Origin: Acanthopleura granulata
Lineage: Eukaryota > Mollusca > Polyplacophora > Chitonida > Chitonidae
NCBI GenBank assembly: GCA_016165875.1
Contig: JABBOT010000005.1
Coordinates: 27,677,368-27,741,367 of the forward strand
Reading direction: 5' to 3'
DNA: 64,000 nt
The notes below the pieces were generated by a model. It was not told the origin of the DNA, ran no database searches, and saw nothing but the letters and a program-made list of their open reading frames with translations. Numbering within the stretch: the stretch's first letter is position 1; every line of letters begins with the position of its first letter. Positions 23,100 through 35,709 of the stretch are shown one piece after another. Position numbers and translations under genes: made by a program.

Positions 23100-25240
23100 A
23101 GTGAGAGAAACTTAATGCCAAGCATTCATCTAGTGTGCAATACTGGTCCGTAAAGGCTGCCTGGGTATTTCCTAACTTAGGTGTTATCCTATATATCATA
23201 AATATTGTTAGCCTGAGAGGTAGAAATGAAAACCTATGACAAGAGAAACACAGACATTAACTTATTCAGTGAAAACTACATACTTACTACTGGCTCCTCA
23301 CAATAGTAGGCGTTTGTGAGCGCAGAGTGCTTTTATTTTGTTTAGCAACCTGTAAGTTGTTGAATTTTTGTGTAATATTAGCCTAATTTGAACATAAGAC
23401 ATTAAAATACATGCAGACGTGTATGGACCTTATCATTCATCAGCACTGCATGTAATAGCGATTACAGTCAATGGTGCGGCGTTAGCATTAAGAGACAAGA
23501 GATGTTGCATGTACGAACTCTCCTTGACGGGTTATTTGTGTCCTGACAAGCTAGCCCTACATGATGGTCTGTTCCATGCAGTTACATCATTTGCAAAAAG
23601 CTAAACAGCATTTATTGGGTGTAGGAAAAGTTTACAAAATATCAGTGTAATGATAATGTGTACTCCCCCCCCTTCCCCTAAATTTTTCATTTTTGTAAAT
23701 GCTTGTAGTTCGATGTTTCAAGTTTCCTTCTTTACAATTTCATGATCTAAGTGCCATTTAAGGTTATTGATTTGATGATGACCTTATCAGCTGATGGAGG
23801 GGAATCCCCGGGTCCAGCCTCGTTCTGAATTGCACTGAAACGATGCTGGCATGTTATTATTTTTAATGTCGGGTTTTCCTCATATTTTCTAGGTATGTTT
23901 GATTTTTGTGTACAAGTTATGCCCTAGTAGTGCTCACAAATATCCTAAGAAGTTAGCGAACACGTAGTTCAGCCATGGCGATCGCTGTAATACTTGATTT
24001 TGTTGAATAATGTTCTCTGATCGATAGCGCTCTAGTAACGTTGCTCCTGGTAACGCTTCGCTCACATGTTTTGCTCGTATGTATGTAGTCTTTAGTTTTG
24101 ATCTTAATGTTTATATTTTTCGAGGTAAACCAGGTGTTAACATGTAGTGATGCCCATGTAGCAAGTAATACAATAACAGTAAATCAGTGTATGGTGATAA
24201 ACCTGTACTACTTCCATTAAGCGATACAGATTTGAAGTGTTGTTTACATTTGCTGACGATAGTTTATAATGGTTTACGAATGTGTAAAAGTCGTACGCGC
24301 ACATAAGTAACGTATACGTGTTAAACTATCGATGTGTTGGGAAGCAGTTCAGATTGTACGTAACTAAAGAACATTGTTTTGCCATACCTGATTTATATCG
24401 GTACTAAAAGTATGGAAGCCTGTCTGTATCTTTGCAGTAAATAAACCGTCTTGTTCTGAATTGCACTGAAACGATGCTGGCATGTTTTTATTTTTAATGT
24501 CGGGTTTTCCTCATATTTTTTAGTGATACCCCCGTTACATTAGCATATAAATAATTTTGCAGAATACCCTTTTCCCACTTTTCCTATGCTCATTGAGAAA
24601 AGGACATTTTTCAACCAATTCACCTCACACTACCACATGACATCACCCTCATTCTTACTACTACCTTTACTTATGTCTAAAAAAAATATCATCTGACTTC
24701 AGTTTGAAACATACAGGAGAGTGGTAAAGTCTAGGGTTGGGCACTTGTTAGTCACTGACCTACTTTTCTGATCTTCATTGTGAATAGAGCATTCTTCAAT
24801 GAATGGACGTCACTCTGCCATTTGACAGCACCCTGGTTTTACTTCCGCCACATAAAGTATTAATTTTACTGAATGAACAAAATTAATTGATCATTAGGCT
24901 ACATACCACAATAAATGCTTCTTTTCCGAGAGCCACGAAGCTAGTTCCTTTCTGTTTTTAGAGACAATTTCTTTTGCTCGCCTGGGCTGCCTTTTTTCTT
25001 TCTTGTCTTTTTTTCTGCTTGTTGGGTGGTATTATTTTGTAGGACAGGCTTGAAAGTTTCATTCCAGATATGAACTTGTATGTGGTAACGGAGGCCGATG
25101 CACACAATTCAAAAGTAGTGATAAATCAGGGCTCACTGATCTTTTACTGGATTGGCTTGACACCTGTCAGCTGTTTGTCACATTTGCGAAATGTTTCCTC
25201 GATCATGCTCTATCAGGAATTTGAGTGGAATTTTCTCAGG
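23100..25240. other. Unassigned, non-coding apart from repeats
   Basis: Holds the 72-bp repeat pair listed separately and a CCCCCCCCTTCCCC run near 23,666. No gene signal seen. Confidence 0.4.
23821..24525 (+). repeat. 72-bp direct repeat pair
   Basis: GTTCTGAATTGCACTGAAAC through TCGGGTTTTCCTCATATTTT occurs at about 23,822-23,892 and 24,454-24,524, 632 bp apart, nearly identical. They could be ends of a retroelement terminal repeat; an AATAAA precedes the second. Confidence 0.85.
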
Positions 25241-25246
25241 GGAGAA

Positions 25247-25730
25247 GGACTATGAGGCCCGGAGGGTTTAGGGCTTGCTGATTTAGGGACAGTGATGTGA
25301 TGCCAAACATTAACATGTAAGTAAATGAGGAATTAATTGTGGTGTGTGGCCTGCTAACCACAGGGGGTGAAAATACGTTTTAGGCTATCGGTGCTCAGCT
25401 TTTGTGAGTATTGTCGTGATATTTAGTGAGTAAGGACAGTTTGGGATGCTCAACATGTGTGTGTATAAATCTTTACACTGCATTAAGAAAAATATGGTTT
25501 TTGGCGTGTATTTATATTCTAAGGTGTGTAAAAATGACAGGTTGTATGAAGTTTGGCTGTGACATGGATATTGACAGGTTATCAGTTTCAAGTGGTACCT
25601 CTCTCTGACACCTGTTCTCTTCCGACAGGACTCTGAGGCCCGGAGGGTTTAGGGCTTACAGATTTAGGGACAGTACTGTGAGGCCAAATGTTAACATGTA
25701 AGTACATGGGAAATTATTTGTGATGTGTGG
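25247..25730 (+). repeat. Direct repeat pair, about 381 bp apart
   Basis: GAGGCCCGGAGGGTTTAGGG with about 100 bp of similar flank occurs near 25,250 and 25,631. Confidence 0.8.
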
Positions 25731-25739
25731 GCATTGATT

Positions 25740-28600
25740 GTCACAACCACTTTCTGCCAAAAAAAATGTACTGTTTCAGTCAAATAATACATATATGGCA
25801 TTACAGTATTGGTCACTGCTAGTAGTCATTGCCAGCCATGATTTTTGTTTTTACAAATTAACATGTACATAGGTCAAAGTTGTCCAAGACATGATTTCTC
25901 AAACATTGTCTCCTCTTATAATGTACTGACTTTCATTAGAGTTATCTGCTACACTTCTAAGTGATGAGGTGATATAGATGAAACAGCCTTTTTGTTAACA
26001 TTTCATCGGGCCACTCAGATAGGTGCAGAAATTGCTTTGCAAAATTGCGTCCTTGGGCAGTCTTGGGCTGTATTGCACCCCATGACTTCTTTAGGGTAAA
26101 ATTAATTGTTGCTCTCTGCGTGTTCTCACCTTTGTATTTTTGTAGATTTTGACTTGAAACATGCTACGTTTGGTCTATTGATGCTGTGGGAAACGGGTAG
26201 TGGCGGTGCATTATGCAGTCATAGGTGGGGCCAGCCACGTCATGCCCCTCCACCACCACCACCTCAAGGTTGGGCCCCTTCTCAGGTTCATATAACGACC
26301 CCTAATAACACGATGTGACGGAGGAAACCCCGGCCGTATGTGGTACAGGTGAGCTTCCAATGGCAAAGTGTGTTAATACAACTTCTTCAGTGTTTCCTTC
26401 ACCCAATGCGCCTAATACACCAATGAGTGTGTGCAATTCTGTCGATGCAGACGTTCCGGTGTGACTTCTCAACAGAATTTGGCGCTGTGAGAATAATGAT
26501 CTTGGTTTGTTGCTAAAAGATGACCAATAAATCTGTGACATGTTCAGCATGGGTACATGGTAACAGTAATGAATTACTCGAAATAAAACCTTCATGTTAA
26601 AACATAACACTATGGAGATCTAGACTTCTGCCATTTAAGTATTTACCAGAGTTTGATTTTACCTCAGACTAAGATTATGTGTGTACTTCAGTCTCAGAGT
26701 TGGCCCGGGGCTAGTAGAAATGCCAGGTGTCTCTGACTGGCGTTTGTTATGATTTCAATGGCATGGGCTGTTTTTTGTAATTGTGGTTTGAACCACTCAT
26801 AATCTGAATGCTATGCTTTTTGGCACAAAACAAGCTAGTCAGTTAACTGAGTTGGCAAAAAATTCCTGGCTGTGTGTTGGCTGAGGCAAATACTGAGTGA
26901 GCCTCTGGTCAGTTACCAGTATACCCCGGAGATTTTGATCAGCTTGGTTTTGACCTTTACCATGTTGATAAATCCAGGCCAATGGAATGTTCTGTTTCTT
27001 GCTCAATCTTTGAAAAGTTTACCTCCTTTGTTTGGAGTTAAATGTTGACACAGGATTGATTACATTGATGATTTTTTAATTTGGGGATAAAGCTTTCTTT
27101 AAGATTGTGAATCTTTGTTAGAATAAGATGCATTGTTATTTGAATGCGGGACACTAGGCATGATCATTGCTGGGAAAACACATAGGTACTACCAGGTGTA
27201 TATAGTTTGTAGGCCCGGGACTGTATACCCAGACTATGCATGTTAGAATTTGCTGAGAGTGAGGTGTGAGAAATTTTGAGAATAAAGACGTTTTGCTGTA
27301 ATTGGAATACGCACAGCTTCGTGAGATTTAGATCTTAATGGACTCCCTGAACCTTGGCTGCTGGCAATAACACCGGGCCTTTTCTAGATGAATTATACAT
27401 CTTACAATTGGTTTAACCTGGCCCAATGATTTTGTATGAATTAACAGGAGGGTCAAGGAAGATGTCTGTATAGGGCTAAAAGTTTTCAGGAATTTTATTT
27501 TTAAGTGTGCATTGAGTGACAGATAGTGCAAATAGGCCATCATGGGGCTGTTGTACTTGTTTTCATGGTCGTTTGCGTGAGGGTGTTGGCCTTCTGATTG
27601 GTTGGAATTTGGTGTTGGCTGTGACATGAATTTTAAGGCAGCCTTCATTTTTCGGTTTTCTCAGAGTTGGCGAACTGGCATACATCGAGCGCTCTTAATA
27701 CAATTCGCCCACATAAACAGGGTGATGGCCAGGTTTTAACGGGATCACAAGGCAATGGTGTGGTTAATATGTGTTTCTCTGAAACTGCACAGTGTGAGCA
27801 ATGGTAATGATGTGTATTTGTAATGATACTTACATAGTTTATATAATTATGGTTTTAGAAATTTGCATTTGTGTCGACTGATTTGGGCATTGGGCCTATA
27901 TACAGGCCTTACAAGAGCACAGGGCACACCTGGGCCTGGACAGGCAAGGGGTACATGTCACCTGGCATATTGTGCAGGGAATGAGACGGGAGATATCACA
28001 ACATAGTATACAACTAATGCCAAACCGGACAGTGTGGTTATACATTTGGGGTCTAACAACTTAACTTATACTCCATATGGAGATTTATATCACAACATTA
28101 CCTCAACTGTTACTTGGCTTATCGTACTTAACAATGTTTCAGTCCTATGATGACGAGGAGTCCTTCTGGTGTGTACATTGAGTGTGTCTTCTTGTGGCAG
28201 GGCGAGTCCATGTCACCAAAGTGCTGCCAGTGGAACGTCACATTATACTAACAGCGAGCTGACCAGTCCTGTTTCCTTGCTCTAAGCTCTCATTGCTGAG
28301 TGCTAAGCGAGGCAAGCAACAAGTATCATTTGTAAAGTCTTTGGTATGACCCAACCCTGGTGTACTAGCATGAAGCCCAGCATGTGGGAGATATGGATGG
28401 ATCTTGCAGGAGGGTAAATAAGGTGGTGGTGGCGTGGCATATTGGTGGCCGGGAGATCGGATATTAGGAGAAGTGAAATATGATTGTTGAGGGCAGACGG
28501 TGCTCACATATAAGCCGCTGGTGTGTCTATCTATTCGAAGACCCTTAGCTTTTGTTAACACCAGCAGCTGCCAGCAAATTTTACCATCATAGGCCAAGGC
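25740..28600. other. Unassigned region
   Basis: Contains scattered open frames up to 119 codons (28,238-28,597, minus) with no recognisable motif. A 60-bp segment near 25,977 (GTTAACATTTCAT) resembles 30,118-30,180, suggesting shared transposon debris. Confidence 0.35.
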
Positions 28601-28602
28601 TA

Positions 28603-28820
28603 TTAAAACTTTCTATTTAACTTGGTGGTGTTGTTTTCTTCTTTTTTCGATGTATATATATTTTGTTTTAGACACACTGCAGCCCATAGATATCATGGGT
28701 GGCAAGCAAACACAGGTCATGGCTGGTAAAACTTTCTATTTAACTTCATGGTGTTGTTTTCTTCTTTTTGTGATGTATATATATTTTGTTTTAGACACAC
28801 TGCAGCCCATAGAGGTGAGC
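28603..28820 (+). repeat. Tandem duplication, 124-bp unit
   Basis: TAAAACTTTCTATTTAACTT starts at 28,603 and 28,727. Both units contain TGATGTATATATATTTTG or a close variant and CACTGCAGCCCATAGA. Confidence 0.9.
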
Positions 28821-28977
28821 AAACATAGGTCTTGTTTGGAGGCTGAGTCTCTGTGGGTAAGTTGTGACATTTTGAATACAGCTCTAACGCATGTGGAAAG
28901 TGTATGTAGTATATGGGTTTTGTGATGCCAGTTTTTTCTGTGTGGTGGAATTATGTCGCGTGCAATTTTGCCTAGGG

Positions 28978-29229
28978 AGTGATACAAATTTATGGCCAAG
29001 CCATTACTGTTTCCATAGGGTGGCAGCTCGTCCGTTGTGCTTTACGTCTGGGTGCTTCCCAGGTGTGAGTAACTACACATAAGTAAGAATGTTTATATCT
29101 TTAGGGATGCCCATGATTAATTTATTGCGTGGCTAAAAGACTGTTTTTTCTTTTTTTATTCCCTGACTTTGATTGGATTTATCCCCTTTTAGTCTTAAGT
29201 GATGCCACGTGGCAAGGTAATTTAAGTAA
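28978..29229 (+). repeat. Direct repeat left of DIRS RT fragment
   Basis: Matches 29,759-30,118: TGATACAAATTTATGGCCAA at the left end and TGATGCCACGTGGCAAGGTA at the right end. The right copy contains about 110 bp more in the middle. Confidence 0.9.
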
Positions 29230-29326
29230 CAGCTCTCCCTGTGCAGAATGTCAAGCCAAGTCCAATTAAATTTTCTGATTTGGAAGAAAGTGTTAATTAA
29301 ACTTTAATCAAAACAGGCTTAGAAAG

Positions 29327-29757
29327 GTGTTGCCCATGTGGGAACGAGTATCTGTCAACCACTTTTGTCCGTCAAAAAAAAAATGCCAAATACAGAGCAT
29401 TTCTAAATTTAAAAATCTTAATGAATATGTAGATTACCATCATTTCAAACATGAAATCTTGGAGGTAACTTCAGATATATTTAAAAGAGGTGATTTCACA
29501 TCAATTGATTTACAGGATGCCTACGACTGTATCCATATCGCAGAGTGTGATAGGAAATGTCTTCATTTCCAAGGGATAAGGAAAACCTACCAGTAAGCAT
29601 GTCTGCCATTTGGATTGCCTTCAAGTGCGCTGTTGCTGACGGAAACAATGAAACCCGTTTACTCATACTTCTGTTTGTCGGCCATAAGATGTGGTTACCA
29701 TGTAGACAACTCCCTTGTTATGTCTTCTAGCAAAGAAGAGTGTAGTGGTCAGACTAA
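29327..29757 (+). pseudogene. DIRS-type reverse transcriptase fragment
   Basis: Encodes NLNEYVDYHHFKHE, then SIDLQDAYDCIHI (motif A Asp near 29,507), a TAA where Phe is expected, then CLPFGLPSS and GYHVDNS (degenerate YxDD, near 29,696). The order and wording are those of DIRS retrotransposon reverse transcriptase. It is cut off by the start of a direct repeat at 29,759, and RNase H is not present here. Confidence 0.75.
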
Positions 29758-29758
29758 G

Positions 29759-30118
29759 ACGAGTGATACAAATTTATGGCCAAGCCATTACTGTTTCCAT
29801 AGGGTGGCAGCTCGTCTGTGTATGCTTTACGTCAGGGTGCTTCCCAGGTGTGCGTAGTTGATCTGCCAATGTGCTGGTGATCAGTGTACATGGGGATTCA
29901 GTCAGCAGAAATGTTGTATTTTAGCAATAAAATACGTAGCCTCTTCTGTGTTATACTCAAAGGACAGTCATATATAAGTAAGGATGTTTATATCTTTAGG
30001 GATACACATGATTAATTTATTGCGTGACTGAAAGACTGTTTTTTTTTTATTCCCTGACTTTGATTGGATTTATCTCCCTTTAGTCTTTAGTGATGCCACG
30101 TGGCAAGGTAATTTAAGT
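29759..30118 (+). repeat. Direct repeat right of DIRS RT fragment
   Basis: Partner of 28,978-29,229. Its left edge truncates the reverse transcriptase reading frame. Confidence 0.9.
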
Positions 30119-30179
30119 GAAACAGCGGATTTGTTAACATTTCATTATTAAAGCCATTTAGATGGACGCTGAAATTCCT

Positions 30180-31290
30180 TTACCAACTCCACCCCGCCAG
30201 ACATAATTATCTTGTAAGTACACAGTTGTTTGCCATAACTAATTGTCTGTATTTTATATTTTGCTGATTGATTAACTGATGATTTGCCATGATGAATTGA
30301 TGATAGTGTGGCTGTGCCAACAAACAAACCTCGCTACCCGAGGTGAGTACTTGTGTACAGTGAACAACTGTGTTGGAGCCTTGGTGTGTTACAGCGTGAA
30401 ACCGGGGAAGGCAGTGGTTGAAACCAGAGAGGACATTGGTGTGTAAGTGGTAAATGTAGTATTGTTTCTGCTTTCTACAGTGTGTTGTATTACGTCACCC
30501 TCAATGACCTAAAATTTCATCATCACCAGGTTGCTTATTTTTCCTGATTCTGAGAGTTCTGTTGATTTTAGAAAGTTGTTTTGAGGTGTATTGGGTGATG
30601 TGCTTCTGGAAAAGTGTGAGGTTCATCACCAGACATAATGTTTGATGACATTTATTGACACCTAAAGATGCACCTTTTTCGACAAATTTTAGGTCATTTA
30701 AAGCAATTGCTAGGCTGGCATTTAAGAACTGACATAATGTGGAAAGTGATATTGTTGGCTGTTGGCTGACCAGAAGTGTTAGGTGCTCATTTATAACATT
30801 TGTTACAGGCATGACGCAAGTGTTGATTGTTGCGTTTGTTTTGTTCAGCAAACATATTACTTAGGGTAGAGATAATAGGGTATGAGGTACAAAATGTGGC
30901 TTGTATTTTGCTGTGTGGTTGGTTATATAGTATAGGCCAGTGTTTATAATGGTATTACATGTATACACAAAGAACTTAATTACTCCCCCCCCCCCCACCG
31001 CTTTCTCCGTGGCAATGTTGTACACATGCAATTAATGTTCTTCTGTATGAAAAGAGAGTAAAATGTGATTGGTTGTGAACTGTATGACCCTTTGGCTAAT
31101 GAAAAACAACAAATGGTTGGAATCCATGTGTTTTAATTATAACACACATGCATTTCTATCATCACTTGTTTTGATTTGAAACTATGGCTTAACAAATATG
31201 GTTCTGGTGTGAGCAGTGTTGAAGCAGTGGTTGAAATTACTCAGTGGAAACATCATCTGGTATCTTGTAAAGGGTTTTATGTCAGTATTG
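30180..31290. other. Unassigned region
   Basis: Contains a 116-codon minus frame (30,501-30,851), unidentified, and a poly-C run near 30,986. No gene call. Confidence 0.35.
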
Positions 31291-31299
31291 GGTGTATCC

Positions 31300-31563
31300 A
31301 GGCTGTGCCTGGATGATAACCTAAACCCTTCTCCTCATACCACCTGTCAGCTTCCTGATTCCTTGGCCTGCAATGAGCCCTGATGTGAACCTTCTGGATC
31401 ATGTCTGCATTATGATTGGTCGTCGTGTGCGAGCAAGGGATCCACTTGTACGTGATCTGGCTCAGTGGGAAGCTGCCTTGCATGAGGAATGGCAGCGACT
31501 TCCTCTTCAGAGTTTCAGGAGGTTTGGTGCATGGCTTCACCATGACAGGTTACGGGTGTGACT
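31300..31563 (+). pseudogene. Tc1-like transposase C-terminal fragment
   Basis: Contains DN..PSPHTT (the second catalytic Asp region, normally QDNxxxH) and, after a frameshift, WPAMSPDVNLLDHVCIMIGR (the SPDLNPIEHxW motif with the third Asp). It continues RRVRARDPLVRDL and a C-terminal helix to TGA at 31,559. The N-terminal half and inverted repeats are not seen. Confidence 0.8.
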
Positions 31564-32195
31564 CTGGCCTAAAATAAAGGTTTGGGCACCCATACAAGCC
31601 ATTAAATGCTCAGTTGGTTTTTACAAGGCCTCTGTTAATTAATCATCTGGATCTCACAACCCACAAGCATCTGTTATTTGTGAACAGATAATCGAGCAAT
31701 GTTTCTATTATTGGACCACTTCAGAAGTGGAAATAAGGTTTTGGGTTAACTCCCTTGGGACCCCATTGCGATGGGTGCGTACATTGTTTAAGTATGAAAA
31801 CACTAAATCAATTTGGTGCCCAAGATTCAGGCATGTATAAAAGGTTTGGGGGCAGACAGTGATTGACTATATCTCTGAAGTGTGTTGAAGCATTGCCCGG
31901 TAATTTTGCAAGTAAAAATTATGGCAAATAAAAGTTGAATAAAAAAAGTGTATTACTTGATGTTAGAATTAAACAGAGAAATGGGCAATGGGCCTCCTAC
32001 ACATTGTTTCTATGGCGACAGGACACTAGTACCTGCATTCCAGCTGATTTATTTTGAGAAAATAGTTGTCATCCTGTGATGATATTTGGATATGTTGTGG
32101 ACCAGGCATCTAGTTATTTGACAAAATGTGTTATTTGTGCCAATAGAAATGAGGGAATACAGTTTTTGGAAGTTGTTCTGTGTGAAATTACTCCA

Positions 32196-32409
32196 TAAAT
32201 AGTAAGGCTTTTTTTTTGGTGTTTATATACCTATAGGAAATCTGCCCTATGTGACAGTATAAATCTTGTGCAATGAAGGTTAAAAAAAGTTCTCTCAATG
32301 ATGGAGGCTTTTTATCAGAAACCTAAAGAGAGAATGTCATGGCATTCTTGCCCACCTGTAGGCAAGTATGACTGCCTTGAATAGCAGGGGGCTAAAACAC
32401 CCAGAGGAG
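32196..32409 (+). repeat. Direct repeat left of Mutator-like region
   Basis: Matches 35,547-35,702: CATAAATAGTAAGGCTTTTT, then CTCTCAATGATGGAGGCTTT (32,292) to AAAACACCCAGAGGAGG. The left copy has about 60 bp more between the two parts. Confidence 0.85.
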
Positions 32410-32997
32410 GCTACAGGCTGCTGGTATTAGAGGTACCTGGGGCAGGGAGAAAGGAATTAGGGGTACACAGGCTGCAGTATATGGTAACGCATCAGATGGC
32501 AGGAATACGACAAATGGACCAGAATGGAAACTTACTTGATGTCAGTCACAGACCAGCCTATGTTAAATCTGAACACCTTGCTATAGAAGTACGTGATCAC
32601 TACATGAATTGCCCCTCGTGCAAAAACCATGGCTCTTGCCTGGGAAATCATGTTTGCCACCTGCCTGTTATAAGTAGTACTTAACAAAAACAACACGACA
32701 AGGTAAGTTAATTTTCCAAATAATACATATTAACATTTTTATTTCTCATTATTCAACAAAACAAACTTCAATAAAACTCTCCACCTTACATATGCCCTCT
32801 CTTTCTGCCAGCCAGCCAGCCAGCTCTCAATCAAATCAACTTTTTTTTGCCTTAAATCACAGTACATGTAGTTATGATGCATTAAAAAATGAGGAACTGT
32901 CCCGTCTTCACACAAAGGTTTTTACATATCTTTCTTATAAGAACTAGATTTGTCTTTATTAAGGTTGGAGTGTTTTCTTCTTGATGACACGTGAATA

Positions 32998-33761
32998 TTA
33001 CTGCTGAGGAATCTTGTGATTTTCTAACAAGCTGTCACCTGCTATTTGCCTACTCTTTAATGCCTGCATGGCCTGAGAACCTTTAGTCACTCCAACAAAC
33101 TCACATTGTTCAATAACAGAACTGGCTGGACCAGAGTTTATGCAATTCGCTGCACTGTTGGCCCTCCCAGGAAAGTTTCTGGACAAAGTTTTCTTCTTTG
33201 GTTTAGATTTACTCAGTCCTCTGTTCACTGCTTCACATTTTACAAATTCAGTACATGCACGGTTTGGTCCAGAGTGTGTGTTTCCAGTCTGAAATGAACA
33301 CATTCCCTCAGTTTTGCCACTGACTCCGGTTCGCTGAAGTTGAATCTCACAGGTAAGGGGAGGCAGTTTGAATTCTTCACTAGCTAGTTGTCGGCAGTTG
33401 TTGCCTTGCATACATACGAATGCATTTGACGAAATGAATGGTCCCCTTGATAGCATTTGATAATGGCATCTACTACAAAAGTCATATATCGTTTCAGTAA
33501 TGCTGTTGTTTGCCAGCTGGCGGTGTGCGACGATGTGCGCTGTGTTTTTCACTTTGTTTCTCTGGCTTTTTCCCAGGTGACGGGTGTCTAGCTGATGGAA
33601 AGGCTCAGTACTAGTACCTCCACTTCGAAATGAATCCAGAATTGTGGAATGGAGAAAACTGTTGGCGTCAGTGGTCAAGTGGTTGACTTTCAAGCCTTGC
33701 TCGGCCAGGTGGCTTAGGATATCATCGCCCCTAGACTCTGATTGCGGTCTATTGTTGCAGC
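32998..33761 (-). pseudogene. Mutator-like transposase, C-terminal half
   Basis: Longest frame of the window, open from about 33,761 (upstream TGA) to 32,998 without a clear start. It includes DDILSHLAEQGLKVNHLTTD, LDTRHLGKSQRNKVKNT, a Cys-rich stretch, and CEAVNRGL with SRNFPGRANSAANC. From memory this order (TTD, DTRH, CEAVNR, SRNFPGR) matches Mutator-like transposase proteins common in molluscs and cnidarians. The fragment at 34,457-34,690 appears to be an upstream part of the same protein. Confidence 0.6.
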
Positions 33762-34065
33762 GTCTCTGTGGTCAGGGCAGGTCACTTTCACTACAGATTT
33801 ATATTTGATTCTTCGTGCTGTTTTACACGTCATATTGTGAGAGTTTGTTATTTACAACAGACAGCCAGGAGTTGGGAGACATCAGTCAGTTGTATTGGTG
33901 CAAACATAGTGCACGGGTACTGTGGCGTAATACATATACTAGAGCATAGAGGGTAGCATATAAAACAGTGACTTGAATCAAAACTATGATCACAACAACA
34001 CACCTTGCTTTTTATCAGAGTGTCAATGACTTTCTTGTCCTTTCTTGTGAACAGTTTTCCTCCGA

Positions 34066-34465
34066 TATTAAACTGATGAGAGATGCTGACAAGAAATGGT
34101 GTTTTCTCAGCTCCGGAGTGTATTGGGTTGTGGTACGTACCTTTGATGTTAAACTGACCTGAGATGCTGGCAGAAATGGCGTTTTCCCGGCTGCGGAGTG
34201 TATTAGGTTGTTGTATGTACCATTGATGTTAAACTGACCTGAGATGCTGGCAGAAATGGCGTTTTCCCGGCTGCAGAGTGTATCAGGTTGTTGTATGTAC
34301 CATTGATGTTAAACTGACCTGAGATGCTGGCAGAAATGGCATTTTCCCGGCTGCGGAGTGTATCAGGTTGTTGTATGTACCATTGATGTTAAACTGACCT
34401 GAGATGCTGGCAGAAATGGCATTTTCCCGGCTCAGAAGTGTGTCAGGTTGTTGTATCTACATTTC
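34066..34465. repeat. 80-bp minisatellite, about 5 copies
   Basis: GATGTTAAACTGACCTGAGA recurs at 34,145, 34,225, 34,305 and 34,385, exactly 80 bp apart, with diverged copies at each end. The unit contains stops and 80 is not a multiple of three, so it is not coding. It sits inside the Mutator-like remains. Confidence 0.95.
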
Positions 34466-34690
34466 GATGTTTATTGGAGCGTAATCTGGTAAGCCTTTCA
34501 TTTTCTCAACAGCTTTATTGTCTTTCACTATGTCAGCCATTGACAACTTGTTGTGACTGACAAGCATGTCACACACCACATCACTGTTCTTCTGCATACA
34601 GGTTGGGAAAGCACTGGACAGTTTCATGGTATTCATCACGTAGCTAAACTCCTTTCCTGTGCTGGTGCGGCTGGTTTTGGCCCTTGTCAT
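34457..34690 (-). pseudogene. Mutator-like transposase, upstream fragment
   Basis: Minus-strand frame ending MADIVKDNKAVEKMKGLPDY then APINIEM and a stop. In the family as I remember it this precedes the first catalytic Asp. An 80-bp minisatellite (34,066-34,465) begins right where the frame ends and separates it from the C-terminal half. Confidence 0.5.
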
Positions 34691-34925
34691 ACTGTTTCAA
34701 CTTCTTCAAACAACTTGGTGACCTCAGACTGAAAAACACACTTGAGACTGCACCTGAGACTTTCACTGTAACACCAACCCCATTTATCTTTTCTTGCCAG
34801 ATCCCACTGTAGGAGTCCCTCACAGCCTGGACCAGAATCAGATTGCTTAGGGAAGGCCGAGCTCCATGTGCAGCATCGTGTATATGTCTAATTGAGGATC
34901 GTCGGTTTCACCGTGCTGATAAGTG

Positions 34926-35117
34926 TCAAGCTAACTTTCTGTTGGTGGCCATGGCGGTAGAATCCCCACAGAACATGGGTTCAAACCTGCTTTGGTAAGG
35001 CTTAATGTGTGACCTGCTGTGGGGAGACGACTGGGACTTCACCTCCCTGGCATATCTCTGGTGGCTGAGACGAAGATACTTCTTGGTTGGATTGTCTTTT
35101 CTCCCTGTTTGTTCCAT
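34926..35117 (-). CDS. Unassigned basic ORF near Mutator-like fragments
   Basis: A 63-residue basic frame, MEQTGRKDNPTKKYLRLSHQ onward, on the same strand and upstream of the two transposase pieces. It may be the transposase N-terminus or chance. No motif recognised. Confidence 0.2.
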   Translation of the reverse strand: MEQTGRKDNPTKKYLRLSHQRYAREVKSQSSPHSRSHIKPYQSRFEPMFCGDSTAMATNRKLA

Positions 35118-35546
35118 CCACTGTAAGATTTCAGGCCTGTTTTAAATGTTAATTTCATCCTTTTTCAATGCCTTTGACCATTTTCTCACAACTGGCTGTT
35201 GAACTGGCAGAAGAAGTGTAGAACAGTTTTCTTTCAGTTGTTTGGAAAACTTCTGATGGAAACATTGAAGGGTTCTGGTCTTTATATACTGAATTTTGAG
35301 AGGCAGTGACCATTGTGTCATTTAGCAGGCAGATAGTGTGAGCAGCTGGGACTTCAGTAAGCCTGTGTTATATGATATTTTCAACATGTCAGTGCATATT
35401 GTAATTCCTTGAGGCCTGGGTAATAATGTATATTGGCTACCCATAATCCTATTTCATTGGGTGGGGGGTAGGGGCACAGTTGAAATCACAACATATCCGC
35501 AGTCTATGACATAACATACAGACATGCTATTGCTCTGTTATTACTA

Positions 35547-35702
35547 CATAAATAGTAAGCCTTTTTTTTTTTGGTTTTTATACCTCTCTCAATGATGGAG
35601 GCTTTTTATCAGAAAGCTTAAGAGAGAATTTTGTGGCATTCTTGCCCATCTGTGGGCAAATGTGACTGCCTTGAATGGCAGAGTCTAAAACACCCAGCGG
35701 AG
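35547..35702 (+). repeat. Direct repeat right of Mutator-like region
   Basis: Partner of 32,196-32,409, about 3.3 kb to the right. The pair encloses the transposase fragments and the minisatellite. Confidence 0.85.
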
Positions 35703-35709
35703 GTGTTTT

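Noticed and set aside
28238..28597. 119-codon minus frame, Pro/His-rich
   Set aside because: No recognisable domain, no splice or start context, no second copy for comparison.
30501..30851. 116-codon minus frame, possibly DIRS gag-like
   Set aside because: Only a vague LC...T..LF resemblance; not enough to call.
34066..34465. CRISPR-like array
   Set aside because: The 80-bp units are contiguous with no unique spacers, in an animal genome: a minisatellite.
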